Shown here piece after piece: positions 9,601 to 17,690 of a DNA stretch of 64,000 nucleotides (the stretch's first letter is position 1; the number at the start of each line of letters is the position of its first letter). The stretch is taken from assembly GCA_017625725.1 (NCBI GenBank), contig JAGAKH010000009.1, positions 47,498 to 111,497 on the forward strand, given 5' to 3'. A program made the translations under genes and the position numbers. The notes beneath the pieces are model-generated. The model saw only the letters and a program-made list of their open reading frames with translations, was not told the DNA's origin and ran no database searches. The stretch is from Bacteroidales bacterium (lineage in GTDB: Bacteria > Bacteroidota > Bacteroidia > Bacteroidales > UBA932).

Positions 9601-10889
9601 GAAGACAAAGGGTCAGAAGAACGTGTCGGCGGCACAATGACAGATGTCTTGGGATCGATGACCGTAACCTTTTCAAGGCCGCGACCTACTGTGGACATCC
9701 ACAGGATACCGGAACTGTCAACCTCAAAGCACGCTACTCCATTCATGAAACGGCAGTCTTCCTGTTCTTTCACATTATGAAGAGGGATTATCTCATCTGA
9801 ATGACGGTCATAATATCCGAAACCGTAATTATTCATCTTGATCCAAAGACGCCCTCCCTTATGCTCGACTCTTGCCAGGGTATCCGTATAATATGACATC
9901 ACATTATTGCTGTGCTCGTAATGTCTGAATCTGTCTTTTGATGAATCATACGACCATATTCCTGTTCTGTCGGTAGCAATCCAGAGAAGGCCCTCCGGAT
10001 CGGGAAAGAGGTATCTGACCCTTCCCATCTCACTTCTGTGTCCGACCAGTTCTGAGGTCATAGGATCAACATAGGCGATTGTATTATCCCGGAATCCGAC
10101 AAACAGTTTTCCATCTGTAACCGTCATTGAAGTGGCGTTGCCTGCATCGGCTCCGGCAAGATCAATCCATTTCTGTTCCTTTGTAGACCTGTCCAGAATC
10201 AGCAGTCTGTCAGGAGACAGAAAGGCCAGATCTCCATCGGGCAATTCATCAAATGCAAGAACATCACCGGCTCTGGTGATGAGAGACACAGCATCTCCAC
10301 TGATTACCGATATTCCATTCTCTGAAACAGCATATATGACTCCCAGTGAATCCTCATAAATACCAGAAATCTTTTTACCTATATGTCCATGGACATCATC
10401 ATTGAACAAACGGTACGACAGGTCGGGAGCAAACCTGAACAAACCGGTTCCATCCACCGCCACCCAGACATAGCCGTTTCGGTCACAATGAAAGATATCA
10501 ACACTCTTTTCTGCCGGGACCTCTACAAAAGCCTCATTACGGACATCAAAACGATAAAGGTGATAATCATAAGTCTGTATCCACAGAAAACCGGCAGCAT
10601 CTTCTTCTACGGAAAGTATCCTGTTATGAGAAAGGTTGGAGTAGTCACCCGGGAGCATGGTATAGTTGACGAATCCTGTTCCGTCAAAACGGCTCAAACC
10701 ATACCAGGTGCAAAGCCAGAGATAGCCGTCCGTATCCTGATGAATGTCACAGATGGAATTGTGAGGAAGACCATCATCCGAAGAATAATGTTCGAATATG
10801 AATTCCAACGGCTCTGCCTTGATCTCATTGATAAAGCAGTTCCCAATTGTCAGAAACGTCAGTAACAGAACTATGGATTTTGTCTTCAT
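6630..10889 (-). CDS. Hybrid two-component system sensor/regulator of the pectin locus
   Basis: The protein has 1419 residues with the full HTCS layout. A signal peptide is followed by periplasmic beta-propeller repeats (about 30-760; units such as DGYLWLCTWYGLSRFDG and GNIWIGTKGDGLIRM). A Y_Y_Y domain (about 770-840) and one membrane segment (about 850-875) come next. The HisKA domain has His905 in ISHELRTP, then an HATPase (about 1015-1120), a receiver with phospho-acceptor Asp1210 in IVTDLMMP, and an AraC-type DNA-binding domain (about 1310-1419). HTCS proteins bind an oligosaccharide in the periplasm and activate the adjacent polysaccharide locus; here the ligand is inferred to be a pectic fragment. 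It is encoded inside the enzyme operon (27 bases after the esterase, ATGA overlap with the lyase), which implies positive autoregulation. Confidence 0.95.
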   Translation of the reverse strand: MKTKSIVLLLTFLTIGNCFINEIKAEPLEFIFEHYSSDDGLPHNSICDIHQDTDGYLWLCTWYGLSRFDGTGFVNYTMLPGDYSNLSHNRILSVEEDAAGFLWIQTYDYHLYRFDVRNEAFVEVPAEKSVDIFHCDRNGYVWVAVDGTGLFRFAPDLSYRLFNDDVHGHIGKKISGIYEDSLGVIYAVSENGISVISGDAVSLITRAGDVLAFDELPDGDLAFLSPDRLLILDRSTKEQKWIDLAGADAGNATSMTVTDGKLFVGFRDNTIAYVDPMTSELVGHRSEMGRVRYLFPDPEGLLWIATDRTGIWSYDSSKDRFRHYEHSNNVMSYYTDTLARVEHKGGRLWIKMNNYGFGYYDRHSDEIIPLHNVKEQEDCRFMNGVACFEVDSSGILWMSTVGRGLEKVTVIDPKTSVIVPPTRSSDPLSSHEIRAMMKDSRGNLWIAAKSRELYRYSPDLESCVRYPDSRSGDLGVIYSLFEDRDGNIWIGTKGDGLIRMTPEDGGYSFKRYRRNPSDRRSISSNNIYSITQDHDGRIWIGTYGGGLSMLQNADSEDFVTVENSFPDYPQVLGDRVRYLHCMPDGRMLVATVGGLVWFEPSEIPELTVFNLVRKIPGDIHSLGNNDVIYMFTSSCSDTWLCTFGGGLNRIRFVNGTPVFDVISTEDGLKSNIIQSAIEDSTGKIWAATEAGLSSIDPSDRSVVNYSRYDGVASVSFSEAACASLDDGTLLFGTLENVLSFKPESFSPSQKNGRLTVTGLVIDGRRTPFDDRIIIPHDYSFFRIDFASLDYSINEDYSFSYILEGYDKDWISTDGTSNATFSGVPPGNYTFRVSASESGEVVSMKVRVRPSLWNSTVSIIIYILIAVGVLVFLIRIMMTSMKLRNDVRLEQDISAVKSRFLTNISHELRTPLTLILGGIEDISRNTGEDPSYSYSVNLVRKNAKRMMTLVNQLLDIRTIANGKMKLKVSHFDVVRMVEEVYDDFKDMAAERKMDMRIIKSVDSLMVWGDSIRLEALVYNLLSNAFKYTSDGGKIEVGVLYREGDDELRIMVKDNGVGVPEEDRESIFQPFVRGNGEPFKGLASSGIGLSFCKEIADVHGGTIWVESGSEPGSKFFVRLPLSKERFDSENVQFMDDTEEKPQGEQYGLSRFKLSPSYPEGAMKVLVVEDNAELRVYIYNLLINRFEVMDASNGVEALEIIKDGWVPDLIVTDLMMPRMDGIELINNIRKDFAISHIPIILITAKHENDTHLKAMKYGADGYIAKPFTMELLIARIDNLLERRRTLITTLSSSDSAGKKSGKIEIMPEEIVITDKDEQLVKKIMEWLEANFSDPDVTVDQLATYVGMGRTSMYNKIKGLTGKSPVEIIQEFRMERATHYLKSGQFSISETSYKVGFSDPGYFTRSFKKHFGITPAEYVRRNK

Positions 10890-10916
10890 GTCAAATGAGT
10901 GTATCCCGTAAATTTA

Positions 10917-12608
10917 CTAAAAGACTTTGAAATACCACTCCACTTTCACAGATTTTCCATGCTTGTCAATCTCGCTTCCGGTCTTAAGGACATTTTCAGG
11001 CACATATTTCTTCAGATCTCTGGCCTTCAGCTGGTGGCTCCATGACACGCGGCCGCCAGGACTTCCGGCTCCCGGACCCTTGCTGCCATACTCCGCATAG
11101 AAGGATGTCTTTTCCGCATCAGGCTTGTTCCAGTTATGCCATCCTTCACTTAAGATATGGTCACCGAGTTCACAGTTTATGAAGACAGTCTTGGCATAAG
11201 GACGCCATGGACGGCCGAGATAGACCTTATCGGTATTCTCATCATGTATCAGACGGCAGTTATTGAATACATATCCGAATTCAGTACCTTCAGGAGTTGA
11301 TGCTGCTGTAACATAGCTGTTCTTCTTACTTAGAATGGTACAGTCCTCAAACCAGCAGGTCGAGGCACCGAAGATGAAATCGGTAGTTCCTTCAATCCAG
11401 CAGTTTCTGTAATACTGTTTCTGATTCTTGCCGTAAGTGTATATGGTATCCTGATTGGCGATGAATCGGCAGTTCAGGAATGCCACTCTGTCCGCATCAA
11501 CTGTAATGGCACAAGCCTGACCGATTGTCTTGCCTTCACCTGCAGTATTCTCTATCGTAAGATTCTCGGCCAGAAAATCATCTCCGTAGAGGAATACTGT
11601 AGATGTTGCAGATGTTCCCATAGGATATCCTGTAGAACCTTCTCTGAGTGCATAATCATCCCAACTGATGACTGTTCCCTCAGGTGACTGACCTATAAGA
11701 TGAAGTTTCTGTTTATTAGCGGGAACCGTAACCTTCTCACGGTACAGACCGTCCTTGATATAGATTGAGGTCTCATCCTGCTTGCAATAGTCAGGAGCTG
11801 CATCCACTGCCTCCTGTACTGTAAAGAAATCTCCACTTCCGTCCTTTGCAACCACGAAATCATAATCGACGACATGTGGCCGAAGCTCCGGTATCACCTT
11901 GACTATTTCGGGAAGAAGGAGTTCCACAATCTTTCTGGCACCGGCGGCATTCGTATGCGTATTATCTGTCTTTCCATCAGGATGTCTTGGATTAGTACCC
12001 TTTTCTATCCACATATAATACTTACGTGAAGCCTCATCCCCAAGGGAGATAAGCCATTGCTGGGTAATCGTATTTGCATCGATGATCGGAAGTCCGTATT
12101 CCTTTGCGACCTGAGTGACTGCAGATGGATAATCCCCATGACACCCGGTCTTGAGATTCCCCTCCTCATCGAACCATCTGCGTGAGACCGGAGTGAAGAG
12201 AACCGGCTTGGCACCGACGGAAAGAGCATGGTCTACAAAAAGACGGATATTGTCCTGATATGCACCGAAAGGAGCCGCATATCTTGTCGTATCTGATTCC
12301 TTGGAATCATTATGTCCGAACTGAATGAAAAGGTAGTCACCTGACTTGAGGTCACTTTTGACTCTATCCCATATTCCCAGAGTCCGGACACTCTTGGTAC
12401 TCCTGCCGTTCTGGGCATAATTGGCAACAATCACATTGGTATCGACATGAGACTTAAGTCTCTGTCCCCAGCCCCGTTCAGGATTCTCATACGAAAGATC
12501 CTTATCAGCCATTGTGGAGTCACCCATCAGACGAAGGACAATCTTATCCTGTGCAAATAGTGCCGAGCCAGCCATAACCGCCAGCAAAAGCAAGAACAGT
12601 CTCCTCAT
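10917..12608 (-). CDS. CE12 acetylesterase fused to CE8 pectin methylesterase
   Basis: The 563 residues begin with a signal peptide. The first half (about 22-245) is an SGNH hydrolase of the rhamnogalacturonan acetylesterase type: the nucleophile is in MGDSTMADKD, the third block is QFGHNDSKESD, and the C-terminal catalytic His is in HTNAAG. The second half (about 250-555) is a pectinesterase beta-helix that opens with AKDGSGDFFTVQEAVDAAP and carries NQDTIYTYG, GTTDFIFGAS and YLGRPWRPYAKT, which hold the catalytic Gln, Asp, Asp, Arg and Trp. The protein should remove acetyl and methyl groups from pectin and expose the backbone to the GH28 and PL1 enzymes beside it. It lies 2 bases after the GH28 gene. 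No lipobox is seen. Confidence 0.92.
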   Translation of the reverse strand: MRRLFLLLLAVMAGSALFAQDKIVLRLMGDSTMADKDLSYENPERGWGQRLKSHVDTNVIVANYAQNGRSTKSVRTLGIWDRVKSDLKSGDYLFIQFGHNDSKESDTTRYAAPFGAYQDNIRLFVDHALSVGAKPVLFTPVSRRWFDEEGNLKTGCHGDYPSAVTQVAKEYGLPIIDANTITQQWLISLGDEASRKYYMWIEKGTNPRHPDGKTDNTHTNAAGARKIVELLLPEIVKVIPELRPHVVDYDFVVAKDGSGDFFTVQEAVDAAPDYCKQDETSIYIKDGLYREKVTVPANKQKLHLIGQSPEGTVISWDDYALREGSTGYPMGTSATSTVFLYGDDFLAENLTIENTAGEGKTIGQACAITVDADRVAFLNCRFIANQDTIYTYGKNQKQYYRNCWIEGTTDFIFGASTCWFEDCTILSKKNSYVTAASTPEGTEFGYVFNNCRLIHDENTDKVYLGRPWRPYAKTVFINCELGDHILSEGWHNWNKPDAEKTSFYAEYGSKGPGAGSPGGRVSWSHQLKARDLKKYVPENVLKTGSEIDKHGKSVKVEWYFKVF

Positions 12609-12610
12609 AA

Positions 12611-14224
12611 TTAATCTATTACAACATTTTCAGAATTATACTGGAAGACATCCAGAGATGACTTTCCCGAGGCATCAGAACAATCTTCAATCACCACATT
12701 CCTGCAGTTCGCCACACTATATCCGTGTCCCTTCGATTGAGTGATGTTGACATCCTTGATAAGCACACCATCAGAATACCTGAGGTCTGCACCAAGTTCT
12801 GATACAATCTCACAATTTTCAACAACGATGTTTTCTATGTTCTTTTCAGGAATACCGTTGAAATACATAGCTCTTGCCGCACCGCTGCACACAATGTCAC
12901 TTATGAAGATATTCTTGAACTGAGGAGTAGTCTCATCTGCAGGAACATATTCCACATCAAACGGCGAAGCACCGTCAGCAGCGGCTTCCACAGCAGACTT
13001 ACCACCGTAATGAAGGTCGAACAGAAGCGGTTCGGTAGGGATGTTCATCATCACTATATCCTCGATATAGATATTCTCGACAACGCCTCCCCTGCCTCTG
13101 CAGCTCTTGAAACGCAATCCTACGTCCGTTCCAAGAAAACGGCAGTTCCTTACTGATATATTCTGTACTCCTCCCGACATCTCACTGCCCACGACAAAGC
13201 CACCATGACCATGAAAGACGATACAGTTGTCAACAATAAGGTTGCGACATGGTCTTGCCCTGCGTCTGCCGTCTTCGTTCTTGCCTGATTTGATGCATAT
13301 TGCATCGTCACCAACGTCAAAACTCGAATTGATCACAAGTACATCCTCACATGAATCCACATCCAGACCGTCGCCATTCTGCGAATACCATGGATTACGT
13401 ACGGTGATGTTATTTATGATCACATTCCTGCACATAAGAGGATGAATGTTCCAACATGGGGAATTCTGGAAAAGACAATCCTCCAGAAGTACATTCTCAC
13501 AGTTCTTCAGACCGATGAGCACCGGACGGAGATATGTCTTGACGCTGTTCCATTCTTCTTCAGTTTCAAGTCCCTGAGGAACATTGAAGGCATCGCTTAC
13601 AATGGAGCCACGATACGAACTGGAATCAGGATACCACACATTGCCCTTTTCATTGGTGAAACCACCTCCGGCAAGAAGCTGTTTCCACTGCGAAGGGGCC
13701 ATCTTCGATTTCTTCACCTGCCTCCAGGAATCGCCGTTTCCATCTATGGTACCACCACCTGTGATAGCGATGTTCTTCGCTCCGTCAGCATTGATAGGTG
13801 CCTGACATCTTCTTGTGTCAAGTCCTTCAAAGACTGTTTCAATTATAGGATACAGATTCCTGTCTGTAGAGAACAGGAGGACAGCATCCGGAGTAACATG
13901 TAGTTCGATATTGTCCTTAAGTGTTATAGGACCGGAAAGCCATATACCTGTCGGTACTACAAGTCTTCCGCCACCTTTTGCAGACAAGGCATCGATTGCC
14001 GATGCAAAGGCCTCACTGTTAAGAAACACTCCGTCCCCAACTCCGCCGAAGTCTTCTATGCTTACTTCGTATTCAGGAATTTCAGGACGATGCACCTTGT
14101 TCATCTTGAACGGAAGATCATCATAAAGATAGGAAAACTCATAGCTTGAACAGCTTGAAAACATGCAGATTCCAAGAATCGCGACACCTGCATTACGGAT
14201 CAGTTTAGTGAAATGTGCGGTCAT
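12611..14224 (-). CDS. GH28 polygalacturonase-family lipoprotein
   Basis: The 537-residue protein has a lipoprotein-type signal with Cys25 (MFSSC). A beta-helix of the GH28 family follows, with all signature blocks: [48 protein letters not shown] and [13 protein letters not shown]. The family hydrolyses galacturonan or rhamnogalacturonan linkages; exo or endo action cannot be read from the sequence. It is the first gene of the pectin operon and follows a 100-base leader with a possible -7 element and the 13-base dyad. Lipidation suggests an outer-membrane location. Confidence 0.93.
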   Translation of the reverse strand: MTAHFTKLIRNAGVAILGICMFSSCSSYEFSYLYDDLPFKMNKVHRPEIPEYEVSIEDFGGVGDGVFLNSEAFASAIDALSAKGGGRLVVPTGIWLSGPITLKDNIELHVTPDAVLLFSTDRNLYPIIETVFEGLDTRRCQAPINADGAKNIAITGGGTIDGNGDSWRQVKKSKMAPSQWKQLLAGGGFTNEKGNVWYPDSSSYRGSIVSDAFNVPQGLETEEEWNSVKTYLRPVLIGLKNCENVLLEDCLFQNSPCWNIHPLMCRNVIINNITVRNPWYSQNGDGLDVDSCEDVLVINSSFDVGDDAICIKSGKNEDGRRRARPCRNLIVDNCIVFHGHGGFVVGSEMSGGVQNISVRNCRFLGTDVGLRFKSCRGRGGVVENIYIEDIVMMNIPTEPLLFDLHYGGKSAVEAAADGASPFDVEYVPADETTPQFKNIFISDIVCSGAARAMYFNGIPEKNIENIVVENCEIVSELGADLRYSDGVLIKDVNITQSKGHGYSVANCRNVVIEDCSDASGKSSLDVFQYNSENVVID

Positions 14225-14249
14225 AGCAAAAGCCCATTATTGATTATTG

Positions 14250-14257
14250 CAAAAATA
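14250..14257 (-). promoter_or_regulatory. Possible -7 element of the pectin operon
   Basis: TATTTTTG on the minus strand fits TAnnTTTG and lies 26 bases before the GH28 start codon. No TTTG was found at the usual distance upstream, as is common for activator-dependent promoters. Confidence 0.3.
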
Positions 14258-14282
14258 ATCAACAAGGGGCTTCAACTATGTG

Positions 14283-14302
14283 ACTTTTTATCGCAAAAAA
14301 GT
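14283..14302. promoter_or_regulatory. Candidate operator dyad upstream of the pectin operon
   Basis: ACTTTTT-ATCGCA-AAAAAGT is an inverted repeat with 7-base arms, 59 bases before the GH28 start and just upstream of the possible -7 element. Its core TTTTATCGCAAAA (14286-14298) is identical to 2258-2270 before the SusC-like gene. It is flanked by two GTGAC direct repeats (14280-14284 and 14301-14305). It is a plausible target of the HTCS AraC domain, by inference. Confidence 0.4.
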
Positions 14303-14326
14303 GACAAATCGTCAAAGAAGATGCGA

Positions 14327-15442
14327 TTAAAAGTGATCTGGATAATAATGTTTGACTTCAAATTCTCCCGAGAGGACTCCATAGCCGTTTTCTGCAAGAG
14401 AATCTACTTCGTTCTCACCAGGATAGACATAGACAGGAGCAATGAATTTCACATGTTCACTGATGTAGTCAGTAATCATTGAACTATATGCTATACCTCC
14501 TGTAAGTATGATTGCATCCACCTTTCCGCATACGACAGCCGAAACAGCTGCAATATATTTGATGAATGACATGCAATAGCCCTTGATGAACATCTCGACT
14601 TCTGCGTCTCCCTGCTCCGCTCTAGCGGTAAGTACACGGAAATCATTGGTTCCGAAATATGCTACAGCTCCTCCTCTGCCGACAAGTCTTTTCTTGATCT
14701 GTGCCATGTTCCACTTGCCGCAGAAACATTTTTCCACGAGAGGGAAAGCCGGCACGCTACCGGCACGTTCCGGACTTATAGGTCCATCTCCTCCAAGGGA
14801 ATCATTAACATCGATAACCTGACCGTTTCGATGGAGCGATACAGACGAACCGCCTCCCATATGTGCAACAACTGCCGTAACTTCGTTTCCAGTCTTGCCT
14901 ACACCATGAGCATACCTGCGGACCATCGCTCGTGAATTCAAGGCATGAAAAAGGGTCCTCCTTGGAAGTTCCGGAAGTCCTCCCACCTTTACCTCAGGAA
15001 TCATTTCATCAGCCATCGGGGCATCAGCGATATAAGCATGGCAATCTTCAGGAAGTCCTTTCTCAGAACGTGCTTTGTTTACCAAAGCAGCCATATCGAC
15101 TCCTAAAAGACCGCTCAGATTGCATGCATGAACACCTTCCTTTGCTTCAAGAAGAGCATCGCACATGTTCTGGTCTACCTCATAGACACCTGTACGGATC
15201 GGCGTTATAAGGCCACCCCTTGCCATTATGATATCAATACTCTCCAGATCTACACCTTTTTCAGAAAGAAAACCCGTGATGGCATCAAGACGCATCTGTC
15301 TTTGATCCAACACGGATTCATATTTCTCGACTTCTTCGGCAGAGTGTGTAAGATTAGTCTCAAAGAGTTTCTCTCCCGAGTCAAAGAAGCCTAATTTTGA
15401 TGAGGTGGAGCCGGTATTGATAACCAGTATTCTACCTTTCAT
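14327..15442 (-). CDS. buk: Butyrate kinase
   Basis: The 371 residues belong to the acetokinase/butyrate kinase fold (ASKHA). The N-terminal phosphate loop is LVINTGSTSSKLGFF, and VAHMGGGSSVSLHRNG and ILTGGIAYSSMITDYI match butyrate kinases rather than acetate kinase. The enzyme makes ATP from butyryl-phosphate (or other branched acyl-phosphates) and ADP in the cytoplasm. It follows ptb by 37 bases and is the last gene of the ackA-ptb-buk operon. Relatives in Bacteroidota may prefer isobutyryl or isovaleryl phosphate, so the true substrate is uncertain. Confidence 0.93.
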   Translation of the reverse strand: MKGRILVINTGSTSSKLGFFDSGEKLFETNLTHSAEEVEKYESVLDQRQMRLDAITGFLSEKGVDLESIDIIMARGGLITPIRTGVYEVDQNMCDALLEAKEGVHACNLSGLLGVDMAALVNKARSEKGLPEDCHAYIADAPMADEMIPEVKVGGLPELPRRTLFHALNSRAMVRRYAHGVGKTGNEVTAVVAHMGGGSSVSLHRNGQVIDVNDSLGGDGPISPERAGSVPAFPLVEKCFCGKWNMAQIKKRLVGRGGAVAYFGTNDFRVLTARAEQGDAEVEMFIKGYCMSFIKYIAAVSAVVCGKVDAIILTGGIAYSSMITDYISEHVKFIAPVYVYPGENEVDSLAENGYGVLSGEFEVKHYYPDHF

Positions 15443-15479
15443 ATAAGTTTTGTATTAATTATGTGTTGTTAATTCTGCA

Positions 15480-16385
15480 TTATACTGTTAATGCTGCAAT
15501 GGCAATTGAGTTAAGTTTCGTTTCTGTACTGTCTGCACGGCTGGAGAGAACGCATGGTGCCGCTGCTCCCAAGAGAACACCGGCTTGCTTTGTGCCTTTT
15601 ACTAGCTTGGAACTGCATTTATAGAATACATTTCCTGACTCTATATTAGGGAAAAGAAGACAGTCTGCCTTTCCTGCTACAGGACCTGATATTCCTTTGA
15701 TCTGTGCTGACTCCTCATCAATAGCTACATCCAGGGCAAGAGGACCGTCTGCAACACATCCTCTGATCTGTCCCCTTTCGGCCATCTTGGCCAATAATGC
15801 TGCCTCCTGAGTTGCCGGCTGACTGGCAAGTACCTGTTCGGTAGCTGCTATTATGGCAACCTTAGGGTTGGCAACTCCAGCTGACTGTGCAGTCTTCACA
15901 AGCTTATCCATTATCACCTGTTTCTGCTTGAGATCAGGTGCCGGGATAACTGCGACGTCACCCACAAAAAGAAGTCGGCCGAAATCAGGAAACTCAAAGA
16001 CACCACAATGGGTCAGAAGACCCTTAGGAGGAAGGAGTCCAGTCTCCTTATTAAGGATGGCACGAAGGAACTTGTCTGTAGAACAAAGACCTTTCATAAG
16101 GAAATGGCACTCGCCATCCTTGACCAGCTGAACTGCCTGGGCGACAGCCTTCAGTTCCACAGGATTATGGATAACGGTAAATTTGCTGATATCGATATTC
16201 TCCCTCCTGCAGACTTCAGCTATGATTGCTTCATCACCTACAAGAGTAACATCGACAAGTCCCAAATCAACAGCAAGAGAGGCGGCAGTCAATGTATGAT
16301 CATCGACTGCCCAAGCCGCTGCCATTCTTTTCTTCTCCGTCCTGTCTTTGAGAGCAGAGAATATATCCTGAAAAGTCTTATACAT
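15480..16385 (-). CDS. ptb: Phosphate butyryltransferase (phosphotransacylase family)
   Basis: The 301-residue protein has the PTA_PTB fold: LKGLCSTDKFLRAIL, GDVAVIPAPDLKQK, VAIIAATEQVLASQPATQEAA and DGPLALDVAIDEESA. It converts an acyl-CoA and phosphate to an acyl-phosphate for the kinase encoded next. It is shorter than acetate-type Pta proteins with extra domains and fits Ptb length. It starts 11 bases after the ackA stop. A role in acetyl transfer cannot be excluded, because an acetate kinase is in the same operon and no separate pta is in the window. Confidence 0.88.
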   Translation of the reverse strand: MYKTFQDIFSALKDRTEKKRMAAAWAVDDHTLTAASLAVDLGLVDVTLVGDEAIIAEVCRRENIDISKFTVIHNPVELKAVAQAVQLVKDGECHFLMKGLCSTDKFLRAILNKETGLLPPKGLLTHCGVFEFPDFGRLLFVGDVAVIPAPDLKQKQVIMDKLVKTAQSAGVANPKVAIIAATEQVLASQPATQEAALLAKMAERGQIRGCVADGPLALDVAIDEESAQIKGISGPVAGKADCLLFPNIESGNVFYKCSSKLVKGTKQAGVLLGAAAPCVLSSRADSTETKLNSIAIAALTV

Positions 16386-16396
16386 GGTTTAAATGA

Positions 16397-17602
16397 CTAT
16401 TCCTGAACAATATGCATTGTATCACGTGCAATCATCAGCTCCTCGTTGGTAGTGATGAGAGCAACCTTTACCTTAGAATCTGGTAGTGAGATGATGGTAT
16501 CAACTCCTCTTACAACATTTGCGTCATAATCAAACTTCACTCCCAGATACGTAAGGTTCTCACACACCCTGCGACGGAGACGGCTGTTGTTTTCACCGAT
16601 ACCGCCTGTAAACACAATAAGATCCACACCGTTCATCGCCGCAGTGAATGCACCAATATACTTGGTAATCTCATATGTGAGTTTCTTAAGGGTCAGCTTA
16701 GCCTTTGGTTCACCTGCATTTGCAGCCTCATCAAGGTCACGTGCATCTGAAGAAATGCATGAAAGGCCGATGAATCCGCTCTTCTTATTGAGTACCTTAC
16801 TCATCTCTGCAGCAGAGAGGCCTTCCTTCTCCTGAATATATGTCACGACATCCGGGTCGATGCTACCGCTTCTTGTACCCATGATAAGACCTTCGAGTGG
16901 AGTGAATCCCATTGTCGTATCTATAGACTTGCCGTTTGCCACAGCTGCTATCGAGCTTCCGTTACCCAGGTGACATGTGATGATCTTGGAGTTTTCAAGA
17001 TCCAGTCCGGCAAACTTCGCACCCTTTGCTGAAACATATTTATGACTTGTACCATGGAAACCGTATTTACGGATACGATACTTGTCATAGTACTCATATG
17101 GAAGGGCGTACATATATGCATACGAAGGCATTGACTGATGGAATGCGGTATCGAACACACCCACCTGAGGCACACTCGGAAGAACCTCGGAAACAGCCTT
17201 TATACCAAGAAGGTTGGCAGGGTTGTGGAGAGGGGCAAGATCGACACACTTCTCAATCTGTGCAATCACCTCATCTGTTATCAGCTGGCTGCTTACGAAT
17301 TCCTCGGCACCATGTACGACACGATGTCCGACAGCCTCTATATCTTCAAGAGTCTCAAGGACTCCAAATTCCTTATCAAGAAGAGCGTCAAGAACAGCCT
17401 TGATTCCCACCGTATGGTCCTCGATAGGCATTTCCTTCACATATTTTTCCTTTCCGATTGCCTGATGTTTTACACAACCGACCTCCATTCCGATCCTCTC
17501 AACCAGACCTTTGGCCAGAAGATCATAGACTTCATCATTCTTCATATCAAGCAGCTGATACTTCAGAGATGAACTTCCGCAATTGAGTACAAGAATTATC
17601 AT
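16397..17602 (-). CDS. ackA: Acetate kinase
   Basis: The 401 residues show the family blocks LVLNCGSSSLKYQL, YGFHGTSHKYVS, TCHLGNGSSIAAV, MGTRSGSIDPDV and FTGGIGENN. It interconverts acetyl-phosphate plus ADP with acetate plus ATP, the usual substrate-level phosphorylation step of fermenting gut bacteria. It is the first gene of a three-gene acyl-phosphate operon. Upstream is a good Bacteroidota-type promoter (17639-17672) in the divergent gap to comEC. Confidence 0.96.
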   Translation of the reverse strand: MIILVLNCGSSSLKYQLLDMKNDEVYDLLAKGLVERIGMEVGCVKHQAIGKEKYVKEMPIEDHTVGIKAVLDALLDKEFGVLETLEDIEAVGHRVVHGAEEFVSSQLITDEVIAQIEKCVDLAPLHNPANLLGIKAVSEVLPSVPQVGVFDTAFHQSMPSYAYMYALPYEYYDKYRIRKYGFHGTSHKYVSAKGAKFAGLDLENSKIITCHLGNGSSIAAVANGKSIDTTMGFTPLEGLIMGTRSGSIDPDVVTYIQEKEGLSAAEMSKVLNKKSGFIGLSCISSDARDLDEAANAGEPKAKLTLKKLTYEITKYIGAFTAAMNGVDLIVFTGGIGENNSRLRRRVCENLTYLGVKFDYDANVVRGVDTIISLPDSKVKVALITTNEELMIARDTMHIVQE

Positions 17603-17638
17603 ATTTATAATTTGTTTAAATTTTCACCCAAATCAATG

Positions 17639-17672
17639 CAAAGTTATAAAAAATAATCTCTATTTTAGCAAA
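17639..17672 (-). promoter_or_regulatory. Promoter of ackA-ptb-buk
   Basis: On the minus strand TTTG (17672-17669) and TAACTTTG (17646-17639) match the Bacteroidota sigma-ABfr boxes with a 22-base spacer, slightly longer than the usual 19-21. The -7 box ends 36 bases before the ackA ATG. Confidence 0.5.
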
Positions 17673-17690
17673 AATTATAAAATAAAAGCC

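Noticed and set aside
14327-15442. Proof of butyrate production
   Set aside because: Butyrate kinase alone does not show it; no butyryl-CoA pathway genes are in the window.
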